Origin: Massilia putida
GTDB taxonomy: Bacteria; Pseudomonadota; Gammaproteobacteria; Burkholderiales; Burkholderiaceae_D
Length of the DNA: 64,000 nt
Reading direction: 5' to 3'
Assembly (NCBI RefSeq): GCF_001941825.1
Contig: NZ_CP019038.1
Span: forward strand, 4,216,001 to 4,280,000
Shown: positions 18,410 to 25,977 of the stretch, in pieces
How positions within the stretch are numbered: the stretch's first letter is position 1
How the letters are laid out: every line of letters starts with the position of its first letter
Notes under the pieces: generated by a model
Databases searched by the model: none
Seen by the model: only the letters and a program-made list of their open reading frames with translations
What the model was told of the DNA's origin: nothing
Translations under genes and position numbers: made by a program

Positions 18410-18664
18410 TCACCGGCCAAGATTGCGCTCTTTGAACTCCATCGCTGTGCTCACGATTACGTCAACTTGGTACCGATCGGAGATCGCTGCGATCGGCGTT
18501 TTTCCATGAAGCGAATGCTTTGGCGTCATGAAGAACTGGAACATTACGTCCCCAGTAAGACCTGCAAGCGAGAGGCACACTGTTTCGACATCACCGCAAA
18601 TTGATACATCCGCGAAAAAACTGGGAAACCATCGTTCGCCTCTACTACCGCTCACGTAAAACAT
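18410..18664 (-). pseudogene. Possible antitoxin-like (DUF2384-type) gene cut by IS3
   Basis: The frame runs from inside the IS3 end through LAVLEQAIQDSSMFYVSG to a C-terminal FFMTPKHSLHGKTPIAAI and AMEFKERNLG. The last part resembles the toxin-binding domain of Xre/MbcA/ParS antitoxins (small TP..G.TP..A block, then a helix ending F.ER). The first ATG inside the frame is at 18664, but the frame is open up to the IS3 boundary at 18703, so the true N-terminus has probably been removed by the insertion. The family match is weak, read by eye. Confidence 0.4.
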
Positions 18665-18772
18665 GCTGCTATCTTGGATAGCTTGTTCAAGGACAGCAAG
18701 AGTGAACCGCCCCGGGAATAGTGGAGGCTGGTTGGTTTAAGTTAATGCGGTTTCATCGGCAGCGATCTTGAG

Positions 18773-19588
18773 CTACCGATAGTAGTTTGCCTCAGCTTCC
18801 GCGGGCGGGATATAGCCGATTGGTTCCATCAACCGGTGGTGGTTGAACCAGGCCACCCATTCCAAGGTTGCCAGCTCGACAGATTCCCGAGTTTTCCAGG
18901 TTCGGCGGTGAATCAATTCCGTCTTGTACAAGCCGTTGATCGTCTCAGCCAGTGCGTTGTCGTAGCTGTCTCCCCGATTGCCGACCGACGGTTCGATACC
19001 TGCTTCGGCCAGGCGTTCGCTGTAGCGAATGCTGAGATATTGCGAGCCCCTATCGGAATGATGGATTAAAGTTCCATTTTCACCGGGCTGGCGAGCATAC
19101 AATGCCTGTTCAAGCGCATCCAGAACGAAATCAGTGGTCATCGACGAACTGACCCGCCAGCCGACAATGCGCCGGGCGAAAACGTCCACCACGAAGGCTA
19201 CGTACAGCCAGCCCTGCCACGTCGAAACGTATGTAAAGTCCGACACCCACAGCTGATTTGGACGGTCAGCCCTAAACTGCCGATTCACCCGATCCAGCGG
19301 ACGTGGGGCGGCAGAATCGGGAATCGTTGTCCGGACTCGCTTGCCGCGCACAGCACCTTGCAAACCCAGCCGCTTCATCAAGCGCTCGACCGTGCAGCGA
19401 GCGATGGCGATGCGTTCCCGGTTCATCTGCTTCCAGACCTTGTCGGCTCCGTAGACCTTCATGTTGGCCTGCCAGACCCGGCTGATTTCCGGACACAGAA
19501 TCTCATCGCGCTTCGCCCGCGCGCATCGCTTCGACGAATCACGAAGCTGTGCCGCATGGCGCCGATAACCCGACGGGGCAATCCGCAA
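18773..19588 (-). CDS. IS3 transposase orfB (DDE catalytic part)
   Basis: 271 residues from a TTG at 19588, but the frame is open upstream to about 19666 ([19 protein letters not shown]) and is normally made as a fusion by -1 frameshifting at the end of orfA. The rve integrase core is intact: Asp in LWVSDFTYVSTWQGW, Asp in IHHSDRGSQYLS and Glu in DNALAETINGLYKTE. The HTH_21 region VWKQMNRERIAIARCTVERLMKRLG precedes it. Length and motifs are complete, so the copy could be active. Confidence 0.93.
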   Translation of the reverse strand: MRIAPSGYRRHAAQLRDSSKRCARAKRDEILCPEISRVWQANMKVYGADKVWKQMNRERIAIARCTVERLMKRLGLQGAVRGKRVRTTIPDSAAPRPLDRVNRQFRADRPNQLWVSDFTYVSTWQGWLYVAFVVDVFARRIVGWRVSSSMTTDFVLDALEQALYARQPGENGTLIHHSDRGSQYLSIRYSERLAEAGIEPSVGNRGDSYDNALAETINGLYKTELIHRRTWKTRESVELATLEWVAWFNHHRLMEPIGYIPPAEAEANYYR

Positions 19589-19644
19589 GACCTTGCAGAT
19601 CGGCTCGACCCCGAAGGTGTCGCGATGCTGATCGATAAAGGCCT

Positions 19645-19971
19645 TCAGGACTTCAAACGGCGGTCGAGCTCCGCCTGGGCGAAAAACGCGCTTGCCAGCT
19701 TCAGGATTTCGTTCGCCCGCCGCAGCTCTTTGTTCTCGCGCTCCAGGGCTTTGAGTCGCTCACGCTCCTCTGTTGTCACTCCTGCGCGCTCTCCCTGGTC
19801 AATCTGGTCGCGCTTGACCCATTCATGCAGCGTTTGTGGCGTGCAGCCGATCATCCCTGCAATTGACTCGACCGCCGCCCACAGCGAAGGATGCTCATTA
19901 CGCTGCTCCCGTACCAGACGGACTGCGCGCTCCCGGACTTCCGGCGAAAATTTGCTTGGCTTCTTGTTCAT
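19645..19971 (-). CDS. IS3 transposase orfA (HTH and leucine zipper)
   Basis: 108 residues beginning [19 protein letters not shown], with the HTH ([23 protein letters not shown]) and a coiled coil ([21 protein letters not shown]) ending AELDRRLKS. This is the classic IS3 orfA that binds the element ends and drives oligomerisation. The orfB frame overlaps its last codons in -1 register. The start is close to the right inverted end at 20021. Confidence 0.94.
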   Translation of the reverse strand: MNKKPSKFSPEVRERAVRLVREQRNEHPSLWAAVESIAGMIGCTPQTLHEWVKRDQIDQGERAGVTTEERERLKALERENKELRRANEILKLASAFFAQAELDRRLKS

Positions 19972-20152
19972 AGCTCCATTCTCTCAAGAGTTGGAGCCTC
20001 CATCAAATCCGGGGCGGTTCAATCCCAGGTTCCGTGTAGCAAGAATGAACGGCTCAGATAGCCGCCGAACGAAACTCGATCTACTGTTTGGGCGTTCGTT
20101 ACGCCTTGCAAGCTCTGGGCCAATGAAGCACATGCATTGGAATTGAAGAGTA

Positions 20153-20433
20153 TGGTGCCGAGTGTCTGACTCGAACAGACGACCTACCGCTTACCTTACC
20201 ACTACGGCTTTCGCCGCCATATGTTTGTGGTCTGGACTATCCCTTAGCCATAGCAACGCTTTAGGCTCCCCCCGTCTAGTCTCTACACCTTCCTGCGTTA
20301 GCAGGCTTGGCTCGGGATCGGCTTAGCCATGCGGCCTTAGCGTTCCCCGAATTTGAAGGGTTCTACTCCTACCGTTTCCAGTAGGGCACTCGTATGTTCA
20401 AGGCGGTTGCTCTACCAACTGAGCTAACCCGGC
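20153..20433 (-). tRNA. tRNA-Thr(UGU) interrupted by a group I intron
   Basis: On the minus strand the 5' exon is 20433-20400 (nt 1-34) and the 3' exon is 20194-20153 (nt 35-76, CCA encoded). Spliced: acceptor GCCGGGT with ACTCGGC (one G-T pair), D stem GCTC/GAGC, anticodon stem ACCGC/GCGGT fully paired, loop CTTGTAA with anticodon TGT, T stem GTCTG/CAGAC fully paired. That is a regular 76-nt threonine tRNA reading ACA codons. It differs in stems from the split host tRNA-Thr (25923-25956 and 16893-16934), so it is a carried copy, not a duplicate. A TATACT box 11 bases upstream (20444-20449) could be its own promoter. It sits 62 bases after the recombinase operon. Confidence 0.95.
20195..20399 (-). 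ncRNA. Self-splicing group I intron (IC3-like) in tRNA-Thr
   Basis: 205 nt between U34 and G35. Intron numbering from 20399 down: P1 pairs exon CUU (nt 32-34) with GAG at 9-11, giving the required U-G at the splice site. P2 is a 7-bp hairpin (15-21 with 26-32) with loop GAAA. A CCTGC/GCAGG hairpin lies at 95-108. P7 pairs GACTA (119-123) with TAGTC (161-165). P9 is CGGC-GAAA-GCCG at 184-195. The last base is G205. Core strings such as TCAAATTCGG, GAGCCAAGC, GGTGTAGAGACTAGACGG and ATAGTCCA match what I recall of the 205-nt Azoarcus tRNA-Ile intron; the CUU exon and U34 position recall the cyanobacterial tRNA-Leu intron. There is no ORF inside it. Confidence 0.95.
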
Positions 20434-20443
20434 ACTGTCCCTT

Positions 20444-20449
20444 AGTATA
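20444..20449 (-). promoter_or_regulatory. Putative -10 box for the intron-bearing tRNA-Thr
   Basis: TATACT on the minus strand, ending 11 bases before tRNA nucleotide 1, which is the normal distance for a tRNA promoter. No good -35 hexamer was found at 16-18 bases, so read-through from the recombinase operon 47 bases upstream is an alternative or additional source of transcript. Confidence 0.45.
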
Positions 20450-20495
20450 CTCCATTGTGCGGCTGTTCAGGAAGCAATTGCTTGCCCCAACGTGA

Positions 20496-20981
20496 TCAGG
20501 TGCTTTTGGGTCTCGTCGAGCGCCTACTCGGCGTCTTGAGGGGAATCACCTCTGCCCGTTCAGAACTCATACCTGCAGGACGTACAGTCTCGCCGATGGC
20601 CTTGTACTCCTTCCAGAATCGCTCAAGCGCGTTTAGTCCACCGGCCTTCATAACCGCTTGAATGCAAGCAGCATGTGAAGCGATCAGGGCTGCAACCTGA
20701 GTTCCGAGCATGGCGTTAGCATCCTCTGCTTGAGTCAACTTGTCGCTCAGAGACTTTGATTGGACGAAATGAGGGTTCAACGCACTTCGCAATTGTTTCT
20801 GGCGAGCCTGAGCGTTTGATATCATTTCCATACGCTTAGGGTTTCTCGTGAATGCAGACGCATTGTGTAAGGTAGCGTGGTTCCGGGACACTTCTCGAAC
20901 AGTGATGTCAGTATCCGAAGCTAACAACGCGTCCAACACCCTCGACAGTTCGATGTTCAGTGCGTCGAGTTTGGGCTTCAT
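20496..20981 (-). CDS. Small helper of the recombinase operon (TnpC/DUF6262-like)
   Basis: 161 residues, mainly helical. Residues 20-70 (VLDALLASDTDITVREVSRNHATLHNAS, then RNPKRMEMI) look like the small HTH of TnpC-type helpers found with Tn554 recombinases. A coiled coil (QSKSLSDKLTQAEDANAMLGTQVAALI) follows, then a basic tail. The ATG at 20979-20981 overlaps the stop of the third recombinase, so it is the last gene of that operon. In Tn554 the equivalent protein assists recombination; that role is inferred here. The assignment rests on size, position and layout. Confidence 0.6.
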   Translation of the reverse strand: MKPKLDALNIELSRVLDALLASDTDITVREVSRNHATLHNASAFTRNPKRMEMISNAQARQKQLRSALNPHFVQSKSLSDKLTQAEDANAMLGTQVAALIASHAACIQAVMKAGGLNALERFWKEYKAIGETVRPAGMSSERAEVIPLKTPSRRSTRPKST

Positions 20982-22878
20982 CGGAAGAGATCCTCTATAG
21001 GTGTTGAGTGGTCTGTCCCACTTTCAAACAAGGGCTTACTCGGTTGAGCAGCTAATGCGAGGTCAATGCCGATAATTAACTGCTCTGCATGCGCAATTTG
21101 GTTCTTGCGTCCAATAGATTTTATCGGCTTGGCCGCTGCGGTATCCCTCATGACTTTTAAATCGGCACGGAGAGATTCTAAGGAAATGCGATGTTCCTTC
21201 ATGCCACTTGGAAGGAAATGTCGACAATTATCGAAACACTTGAGATGTTTAACACAGGGGTTTACCGCAAAGCTTGTTATACAGAAACCATACGGCGTCG
21301 AGTGAAAGCCATCGCTATTTTGAGATAAGTACAAAAATGCAGCCTCGTCCCCACTTTCTCGCTGAATTTTCTTAAAAGTCATAGCTATAGAACTTCCACC
21401 AAATAGGTCGGATAAGACCATCTTTGCTACCGTTTCCTGAGGTGTTCCAGGTTGAAAGAGATTAGCAGCCTTATCTGGAATATCGACATCTTTCAAGCGT
21501 TCGCCTAAGCTCCGGTGATCGTACACATAGCTTTGAGTTACCGACTCACGACCGAAATGTTGAGTGATGATAGTGTCCGGCACGCCTTGGCGAAATAATT
21601 CTGTATTCATCAAATGGCGTAACGAATGTGGCTTGATCGATAGCTGAGCCTTATTGGGCAGATTGCTATATTGTGTGAATATAGTTCCCTTCTTAGAAGC
21701 CTTTTCGGTACTTAAAAAGCTAAAAAGGAGGATTGGGCGGCAATTTCAATCTTTCTAGTACTATCAATGAACTCTGGTAAATCACCTCTGCAATTGTGAA
21801 GTACTAAGAACAAAAAATCTCCGATGGTCAGCTGTTCTCCTGATGCCGTCGTAAAAGTTCGTTCAACAGAGTTCTGACTTTTGATTGCGTCGCGGAGTGG
21901 TCGCGTGGCCTCTAGTATTTCCAATACTGTCAACTCCACCAGCTTCGCAAACCGCGCCGGCACCCATTGAAAGTCCTCAACAAGTACTTTGTCTCCTTTT
22001 TTTCTTCTCTTTTCTCCAAAGTATTTAATCTTTAGAGACCGGCTAACTCCGCCAATTTCGCCAGCTGGCTTGCCTGTAACGATATCAATATGAGTCTCCC
22101 ATTGGAGGCAATCGGCAGGAAGTAGCACTACTTCATTAAGTCTCAAGCCCGTTAGAGTTAGCATTCGAGCTATTGCGAATCGAATCTTATGCTGGTGTCC
22201 TAACGGCGATTCGTTAAATACAATGCGGACCATTTCATGCAGTGCTTCTGCAGATGGAAGTTTTTTGCTTCCCTTTCTTTCAGATAGCATATTGCTTAAA
22301 ATGGAGTTTAGCTCTTTTTCGCCTTTGTAAACCAAAGGTACATGTAGAGAAAGCAAATTCGAATTTAGAAAGCCTGCAAGAACACCAATGCTTGCCCTGA
22401 CGCTGGTTCTTTTGGGGAATAAATCTAAATATCGGTCAAGGTCTTCAGAGTTTAATTCCCACGGGTATTTATTTGTGCACGAGAAAAAAGACTTCAATAG
22501 AGAAAATTCGTTTCTAACAGATCGTGGCAATATACCTTCTGATGCCCGATGTGCGACTATTGCCTTTAAGAATTCTTGAGTTATTTCGCTGAGAGCCGGC
22601 CCAGATGGAAGCAAAACCTCCGGCCATCCGGCTTGAGACGCGCGCGAACGTACTTCTTCATCAATGGAAAAGCTGGTCAAGCGAGCTGCGTGACGTTCAT
22701 TGTTGGATGAGAATCGGCGAATGTCCCAATCTTCATTGGAACTTATTTTTCCAAGTTCATCACATTGGATATGCCATGAAATTCCTCGCTCCGAAGCCAG
22801 ACCGTATGCTCGCTCAATAAAATGATGGTAGCTGGCTGGGATACGAGTAATCGAAATTTGAGAAAGAGTTTGGCTCAT
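20978..22878 (-). CDS. Third tyrosine recombinase, split by a -1 frameshift
   Basis: The first frame (22878 to 21712, 388 codons) has an N-terminal SAM-like region and the first catalytic Arg in LTLTGLRLNEVVLLP. It stops at TAA just before the rest of the active site. The -1 frame continues without stops: IKPHSLRHLMNTELFRQG (His and second Arg), HFGRESVTQSYVYDH (His/Tyr) and then a Cys cluster (GFCITSFAVNPCVKHLKCFDNC). Joined, about 635 residues, the size of Tn554 TnpB. At the stop the sequence reads T-TTT-TAA, where a Phe tRNA could slip back one base, so programmed frameshifting is possible; a one-base indel is the simpler alternative. An internal ATG at 21613 could make only a fragment lacking the first Arg. 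It overlaps its neighbours by ATGA on both sides. Confidence 0.82.
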
Positions 22879-24356
22879 TTCTGAGATGCGCTTTCGTTCG
22901 ATATGTCGAGGGCTCGCTGAGCACCTGCTATAGCGGTAGTTAGCTGCAAGTACGCTGGGCTCTCTTTACTCCCCCCAGCTTTAAAAAAAGACAGAACTTG
23001 TTCTCGCATTCCAGCAATCGCCTCTTTATGCACAAGGGGATCTAGCACGGGCATATATTTTTTGCAGTTATAACATGACATGACTGGGTCATACATGCAA
23101 TTTCCTTGACCTGCAGCGCACAACCCTATACCTGCAATCAATCTGCTTCCAACAATACCCGCGATTTGGTCGTCCTCATGTGCATCCTCAAGCTCTTTTG
23201 GCGTCACATATTTCCCTGTTGCAATTAACTCGAGCTTAGAATAAAGGGCAGATGTACCTAGAGCTTTATTTAGAAATTCGACTTGCTTTCGGCTTGACTT
23301 AAGATAGGTATTTCCCGAATTGAGCTGGGTTTGTCCAAGAAAATTTTTTATGTCGGTTCGACTATGACCAGCGTCAGCTAAAGTTTGTGCTCCAGTATGT
23401 CGCAACTTGTAATAATTATACTGTATGCTTACGCCAAATTGTTTGGCAACCTTCTTTGTGAGTGCCCAAAGCTTCGTGCTGTCAGCTGTAGAGAAAATAC
23501 GGGTTCTCGCAGCATTATTCGCTGAGTTTAGTAGCTTGATAACAAGCGGGGCCCATTCTGGCTTTATGCTGCGCGAAAGTTCCACGTCACCTCGGCCTCC
23601 CTTCTTTTTGGCTTGATGAAAGGAGACAATACACGCCAATTTTCCGTCGTTTTCTTCTATAAGTTGAATGTGATTTGTTAAAAGGGTCAATATCTGGACT
23701 GGACGGATAGCGTGTTGAAATCCCAAAGCTAAGGCTGTGAGACCTTCGATTTGCCACTCTTCTAAATTTGGTGAGGCCGCCTGCTCGTCAAGTAAACGGA
23801 TAATATCCGCTTGAGAGGAGGTGGAAAGTAATTTCGAGCGGTTTGCGATCCTCTCCTTTCGCACGGCTCGCTTTGAGCTTTCTCTCGTGTTGAGTTTCTT
23901 TATAAACTTCTGATGTGTTGTATCCCAAGGTCCCAAGGAATGTCGCGCAGCGAGTTTCAAAATAGATTTCCCCGCTTTAGCAAGGTCGGGGGTCAATATA
24001 TTTTTATCCCAAAATGATATTATATCGCTAGGTTTCGTTTCAAGTAACTCAAGGAATATGATCCAGTGACGTAGTAGAGTGTACGTAAATTTATAGAATG
24101 ATGATGGCGAAAAATTTGCTTGCGTAAGAAGCACTAAGGTCTGTTGAAAAAGACCTACTTCCCCAGGTAAAAATTCAAATTTTCTTATTATGCCTTGAAT
24201 GGATGGAGACCAAAGGGTTTCGCCCAATACCAAGGTTACCGATTTTCCTGAATATTTGTCATATAATGTAAATGTCTCTGGCACAGCTGGCCACCCCCAA
24301 AACATTGGGTTAGCTTCGTGACCGTCGCTAGGAAAAAGGGTCTGATGTATATTCAT
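22875..24356 (-). CDS. Second tyrosine recombinase with C-terminal Cys cluster
   Basis: 493 residues. The catalytic domain lies in about 200-370: Arg in ALGFQHAIRPVQILTLLTNH, the Lys-containing turn, YYKLRHTGAQTLADAGH (second Arg with His in the spaced position) and FLGQTQLNSGNTYLKSSR with the nucleophile Tyr. After it comes a Cys-rich segment (CAAGQGNCMYDPVMSCYNCKK) that could bind zinc. The family is that of integrases acting in sets of two or three. It starts at an ATG overlapping the stop of the first recombinase gene. Codon use is AT-rich compared with the chromosome. Confidence 0.88.
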   Translation of the reverse strand: MNIHQTLFPSDGHEANPMFWGWPAVPETFTLYDKYSGKSVTLVLGETLWSPSIQGIIRKFEFLPGEVGLFQQTLVLLTQANFSPSSFYKFTYTLLRHWIIFLELLETKPSDIISFWDKNILTPDLAKAGKSILKLAARHSLGPWDTTHQKFIKKLNTRESSKRAVRKERIANRSKLLSTSSQADIIRLLDEQAASPNLEEWQIEGLTALALGFQHAIRPVQILTLLTNHIQLIEENDGKLACIVSFHQAKKKGGRGDVELSRSIKPEWAPLVIKLLNSANNAARTRIFSTADSTKLWALTKKVAKQFGVSIQYNYYKLRHTGAQTLADAGHSRTDIKNFLGQTQLNSGNTYLKSSRKQVEFLNKALGTSALYSKLELIATGKYVTPKELEDAHEDDQIAGIVGSRLIAGIGLCAAGQGNCMYDPVMSCYNCKKYMPVLDPLVHKEAIAGMREQVLSFFKAGGSKESPAYLQLTTAIAGAQRALDISNESASQK

Positions 24357-25540
24357 CTGCTTACTCGGTACGTGTCTAACATCGCATCGAACGTCTTGGC
24401 AACAGAATTTTTGACGTCGTCTTGAATGGCAGCGCGAGCATAAGTATCTGGCATATCAGAATTCTTACTCCAGCCGAAGAACACTCTCATTCTCTCCATA
24501 GCCTTTTCTTTGTCGCCGTCAGATAAAAATGCGACATAGCGAACGCATGCACATGTATGCCTTAGGTCATGGGGAGAAATAAATTTTTTATTAGCTCGTT
24601 GGCGAAAAGCTTTTAATGTGTCAGGTTCCATCGCAAGCGAATACATCCTTAGAGCTTTAGTCACAGATTCAGCGGAAAGTGGCTCACCAGTATCTGAAGT
24701 AAAGAGGAATTGATGTTCGGTACTTTCTGTTCGATATTCTCCAATATATCGCACGATTAGTTCTGCGAAGCTTTCAGAAACGGGTACTTCACGATGCGAC
24801 CATGGGGTTTTAATGCTGGGGCGTGTGGTACGTATATCGACATAAGCTAGGTCTTCTTCGGAAGTATTCGTAACATTTAGCCAGTATCGTACCTCACCCG
24901 ATCGCATATCTAAATCCTGCTTAAGGGAATCAAGCGTTAGAAGTAGAGTTTCACCCCTGCGCAGACCACAGAGCAGCATCAACAAAACTAATAGCCAGTT
25001 TCTTACCTGAATAGCAGGCGTTATGAAAGGATTGTCTGCTGCTCCAGGCTCGGCTACCGCAAGAAGGCCCTTAAGCGCTGTATCGGGTAATGCTCGGATA
25101 AACTTTACCCTGCCTTTATTAGAGGCCCGAAGCGTTCCAGGTTGTGGAACGGCTTTTTGAAGAGAGCGCCATTGTTGGCTGCTTACGGCCCAGTGATTCG
25201 CAAAGTAATGAAAAAATCTGCTGACAGTATCCCAGCAAGAAACGTCTGTGCTACTAAATGAATTTTTCGATGTAAGCGAGATATAAAATGAATCGAATAT
25301 CTCGTGTAGGCGCTCTGCGTTTTTGTCTCCAAAAGCGTTGTCTAGTGCGTGTTGACCAAATTTGCTATCGCAATAGACGTAAAATCTGTCGAGGTAACGG
25401 AGCCGTCCAATTAGAGTGTTCTCAGCCCAACTGCCCCCTTCATAAAGCGTCCACACCGTTGACCAGTATCGTGGTCGAGGAAGCGGAGACGGTTCAGTAA
25501 TGACGTGAGTGGGGAAAGCGCCAGTGCGATAAAGTGGCAT
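24353..25540 (-). CDS. First tyrosine recombinase of the element
   Basis: About 395 residues. An N-terminal SAM-like DNA-binding region precedes the catalytic domain: Arg in LLCGLRRGETLLLTLDS, HDLRHTCACVRYVAF (His and Arg), FFGWSKNSDMPDTYARAAI with Trp in the His/Trp position and the nucleophile Tyr. All catalytic positions are present. It heads the operon of three recombinases and a helper. I prefer the ATG at 25538-25540, which follows a G-rich GGGTGGG; a GTG at 25549 is the longer alternative. The upstream 370 bases to the element end should hold its promoter. Confidence 0.87.
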   Translation of the reverse strand: MPLYRTGAFPTHVITEPSPLPRPRYWSTVWTLYEGGSWAENTLIGRLRYLDRFYVYCDSKFGQHALDNAFGDKNAERLHEIFDSFYISLTSKNSFSSTDVSCWDTVSRFFHYFANHWAVSSQQWRSLQKAVPQPGTLRASNKGRVKFIRALPDTALKGLLAVAEPGAADNPFITPAIQVRNWLLVLLMLLCGLRRGETLLLTLDSLKQDLDMRSGEVRYWLNVTNTSEEDLAYVDIRTTRPSIKTPWSHREVPVSESFAELIVRYIGEYRTESTEHQFLFTSDTGEPLSAESVTKALRMYSLAMEPDTLKAFRQRANKKFISPHDLRHTCACVRYVAFLSDGDKEKAMERMRVFFGWSKNSDMPDTYARAAIQDDVKNSVAKTFDAMLDTYRVSR

Positions 25541-25892
25541 TTGGCCCACCCTATAGGTTTAAAGGGATAGCAAAGGCACCAGAGCGTTGGGGCCGAAAGG
25601 TACGCGGAGTCATCGCCAGGCGAAAGGCGCCTAAGGTTAACCACTTGAAGGAAATGACGAATCTGTGGCGAATTGCCGAAGTAGGGCTACCGACTGCTGA
25701 ACACGCACGCGCAAAAAGCGCTGCGTTGTGGAAAGAAAGGGGATGAAGGGCAATGGCGATCGACTGCAGAGGAGCCGAGTCGACCTCTTGTTTCAGAAAG
25801 CGTTTTGGTAGACCCATGCTCGCATCCTTACAGACGAATCCTACGAAGACTGTCATAGGACAACTGTAGCGATGCTAGCCCAAGCCTGCAGC
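25541..25892. other. Non-coding left end of the mobile element
   Basis: About 350 bases between the first recombinase gene and the terminal inverted repeat. Open frames exist on both strands but none has a ribosome site or a recognisable domain. The region presumably carries the recombinase promoter and accessory binding sites; I cannot pick out specific boxes. Confidence 0.4.
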
Positions 25893-25922
25893 AAACGCAA
25901 CAGGCGGGCAAGGTACACATTC
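25893..25922 (-). repeat. Element terminal inverted repeat, tRNA 5'-half side
   Basis: Read on the minus strand it starts GAATGTGTACC directly after tRNA nucleotide 34 and continues through CTGTTGCGTT. It matches, inverted, the other end at 16941-16968 in about 22 of 28 positions with one 2-base gap. Unlike that end, there are no extra bases between tRNA and repeat. Confidence 0.7.
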
Positions 25923-25956
25923 AAATCAACTGCTCTACCTGATGAGCTAAGCCGGC
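25923..25956 (-). pseudogene. 5' half of the split tRNA-Thr(UGU) gene (nt 1-34)
   Basis: From 25956 down: acceptor GCCGGCT, TA, D stem GCTC, loop ATCAGGTA, GAGC, A26, 5' anticodon stem GTTGA and TTT, ending at position 34, the first anticodon base. The element starts at the next base. The missing nucleotides 35-76 are at 16893-16934. It lies 21 bases downstream of sspB, on the same strand, and would be transcribed into a useless half tRNA. In an uninterrupted relative I expect an intact tRNA-Thr here. Confidence 0.9.
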
Positions 25957-25977
25957 AATGTGGCCAGGATTATACCC

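Larger units (their letters stand above)
18703..20021 (-). mobile_element. IS3-family insertion sequence, complete
   Basis: 1,319 bp bounded by inverted ends: TGAACCGCCCCGG at 18703-18715 and its exact complement at 20009-20021, with a second matching block (GGAGGCT) further in at both ends. It contains overlapping-style orfA and orfB on the minus strand. The TGAACCGCCCC end is typical of one IS3 subgroup. The flanking triplets differ (GAG on the left, ATC on the right), so no 3-bp target duplication is seen. It lies inside the tRNA-borne element and appears to have cut a cargo gene. Confidence 0.93.
16935..25922 (-). mobile_element. ~9-kb tyrosine-recombinase element inserted in the tRNA-Thr anticodon
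   Basis: 8,988 bp lie between nucleotides 34 and 35 of a tRNA-Thr gene, with no tRNA base lost. On the minus strand the order is: inverted end, three overlapping tyrosine recombinase genes (24353-25540, 22875-24356, 20978-22878), a small helper (20496-20981), a complete tRNA-Thr(UGU) carrying a group I intron (20153-20433), an IS3 copy (18703-20021), cargo frames (18664 down to 17144) and the other inverted end. The recombinase region is visibly AT-richer than the flanking chromosome, consistent with transfer. Gene content recalls Tn554-like and recombinase-in-trio elements, but an on-board intron-bearing tRNA in such an element is not something I recognise. The junction is ambiguous by one base, because a G follows T34 at the 5' side. 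Confidence 0.88.

Noticed and set aside
25551..25856. 101-codon minus-strand frame upstream of the first recombinase
   Set aside because: No ribosome site, no domain, and it covers the expected promoter region.
16935..25922. Element as a prophage or conjugative element
   Set aside because: There are no phage structural, lysis, relaxase or type IV secretion genes; only recombinases, a helper, a tRNA and small cargo.
25893..25956. Possibility that the 5' tRNA half also carries a group I intron start
   Set aside because: The bases after T34 begin GAA as in the real intron, but none of the core elements (P2 with GAAA, P7, P9) follow.
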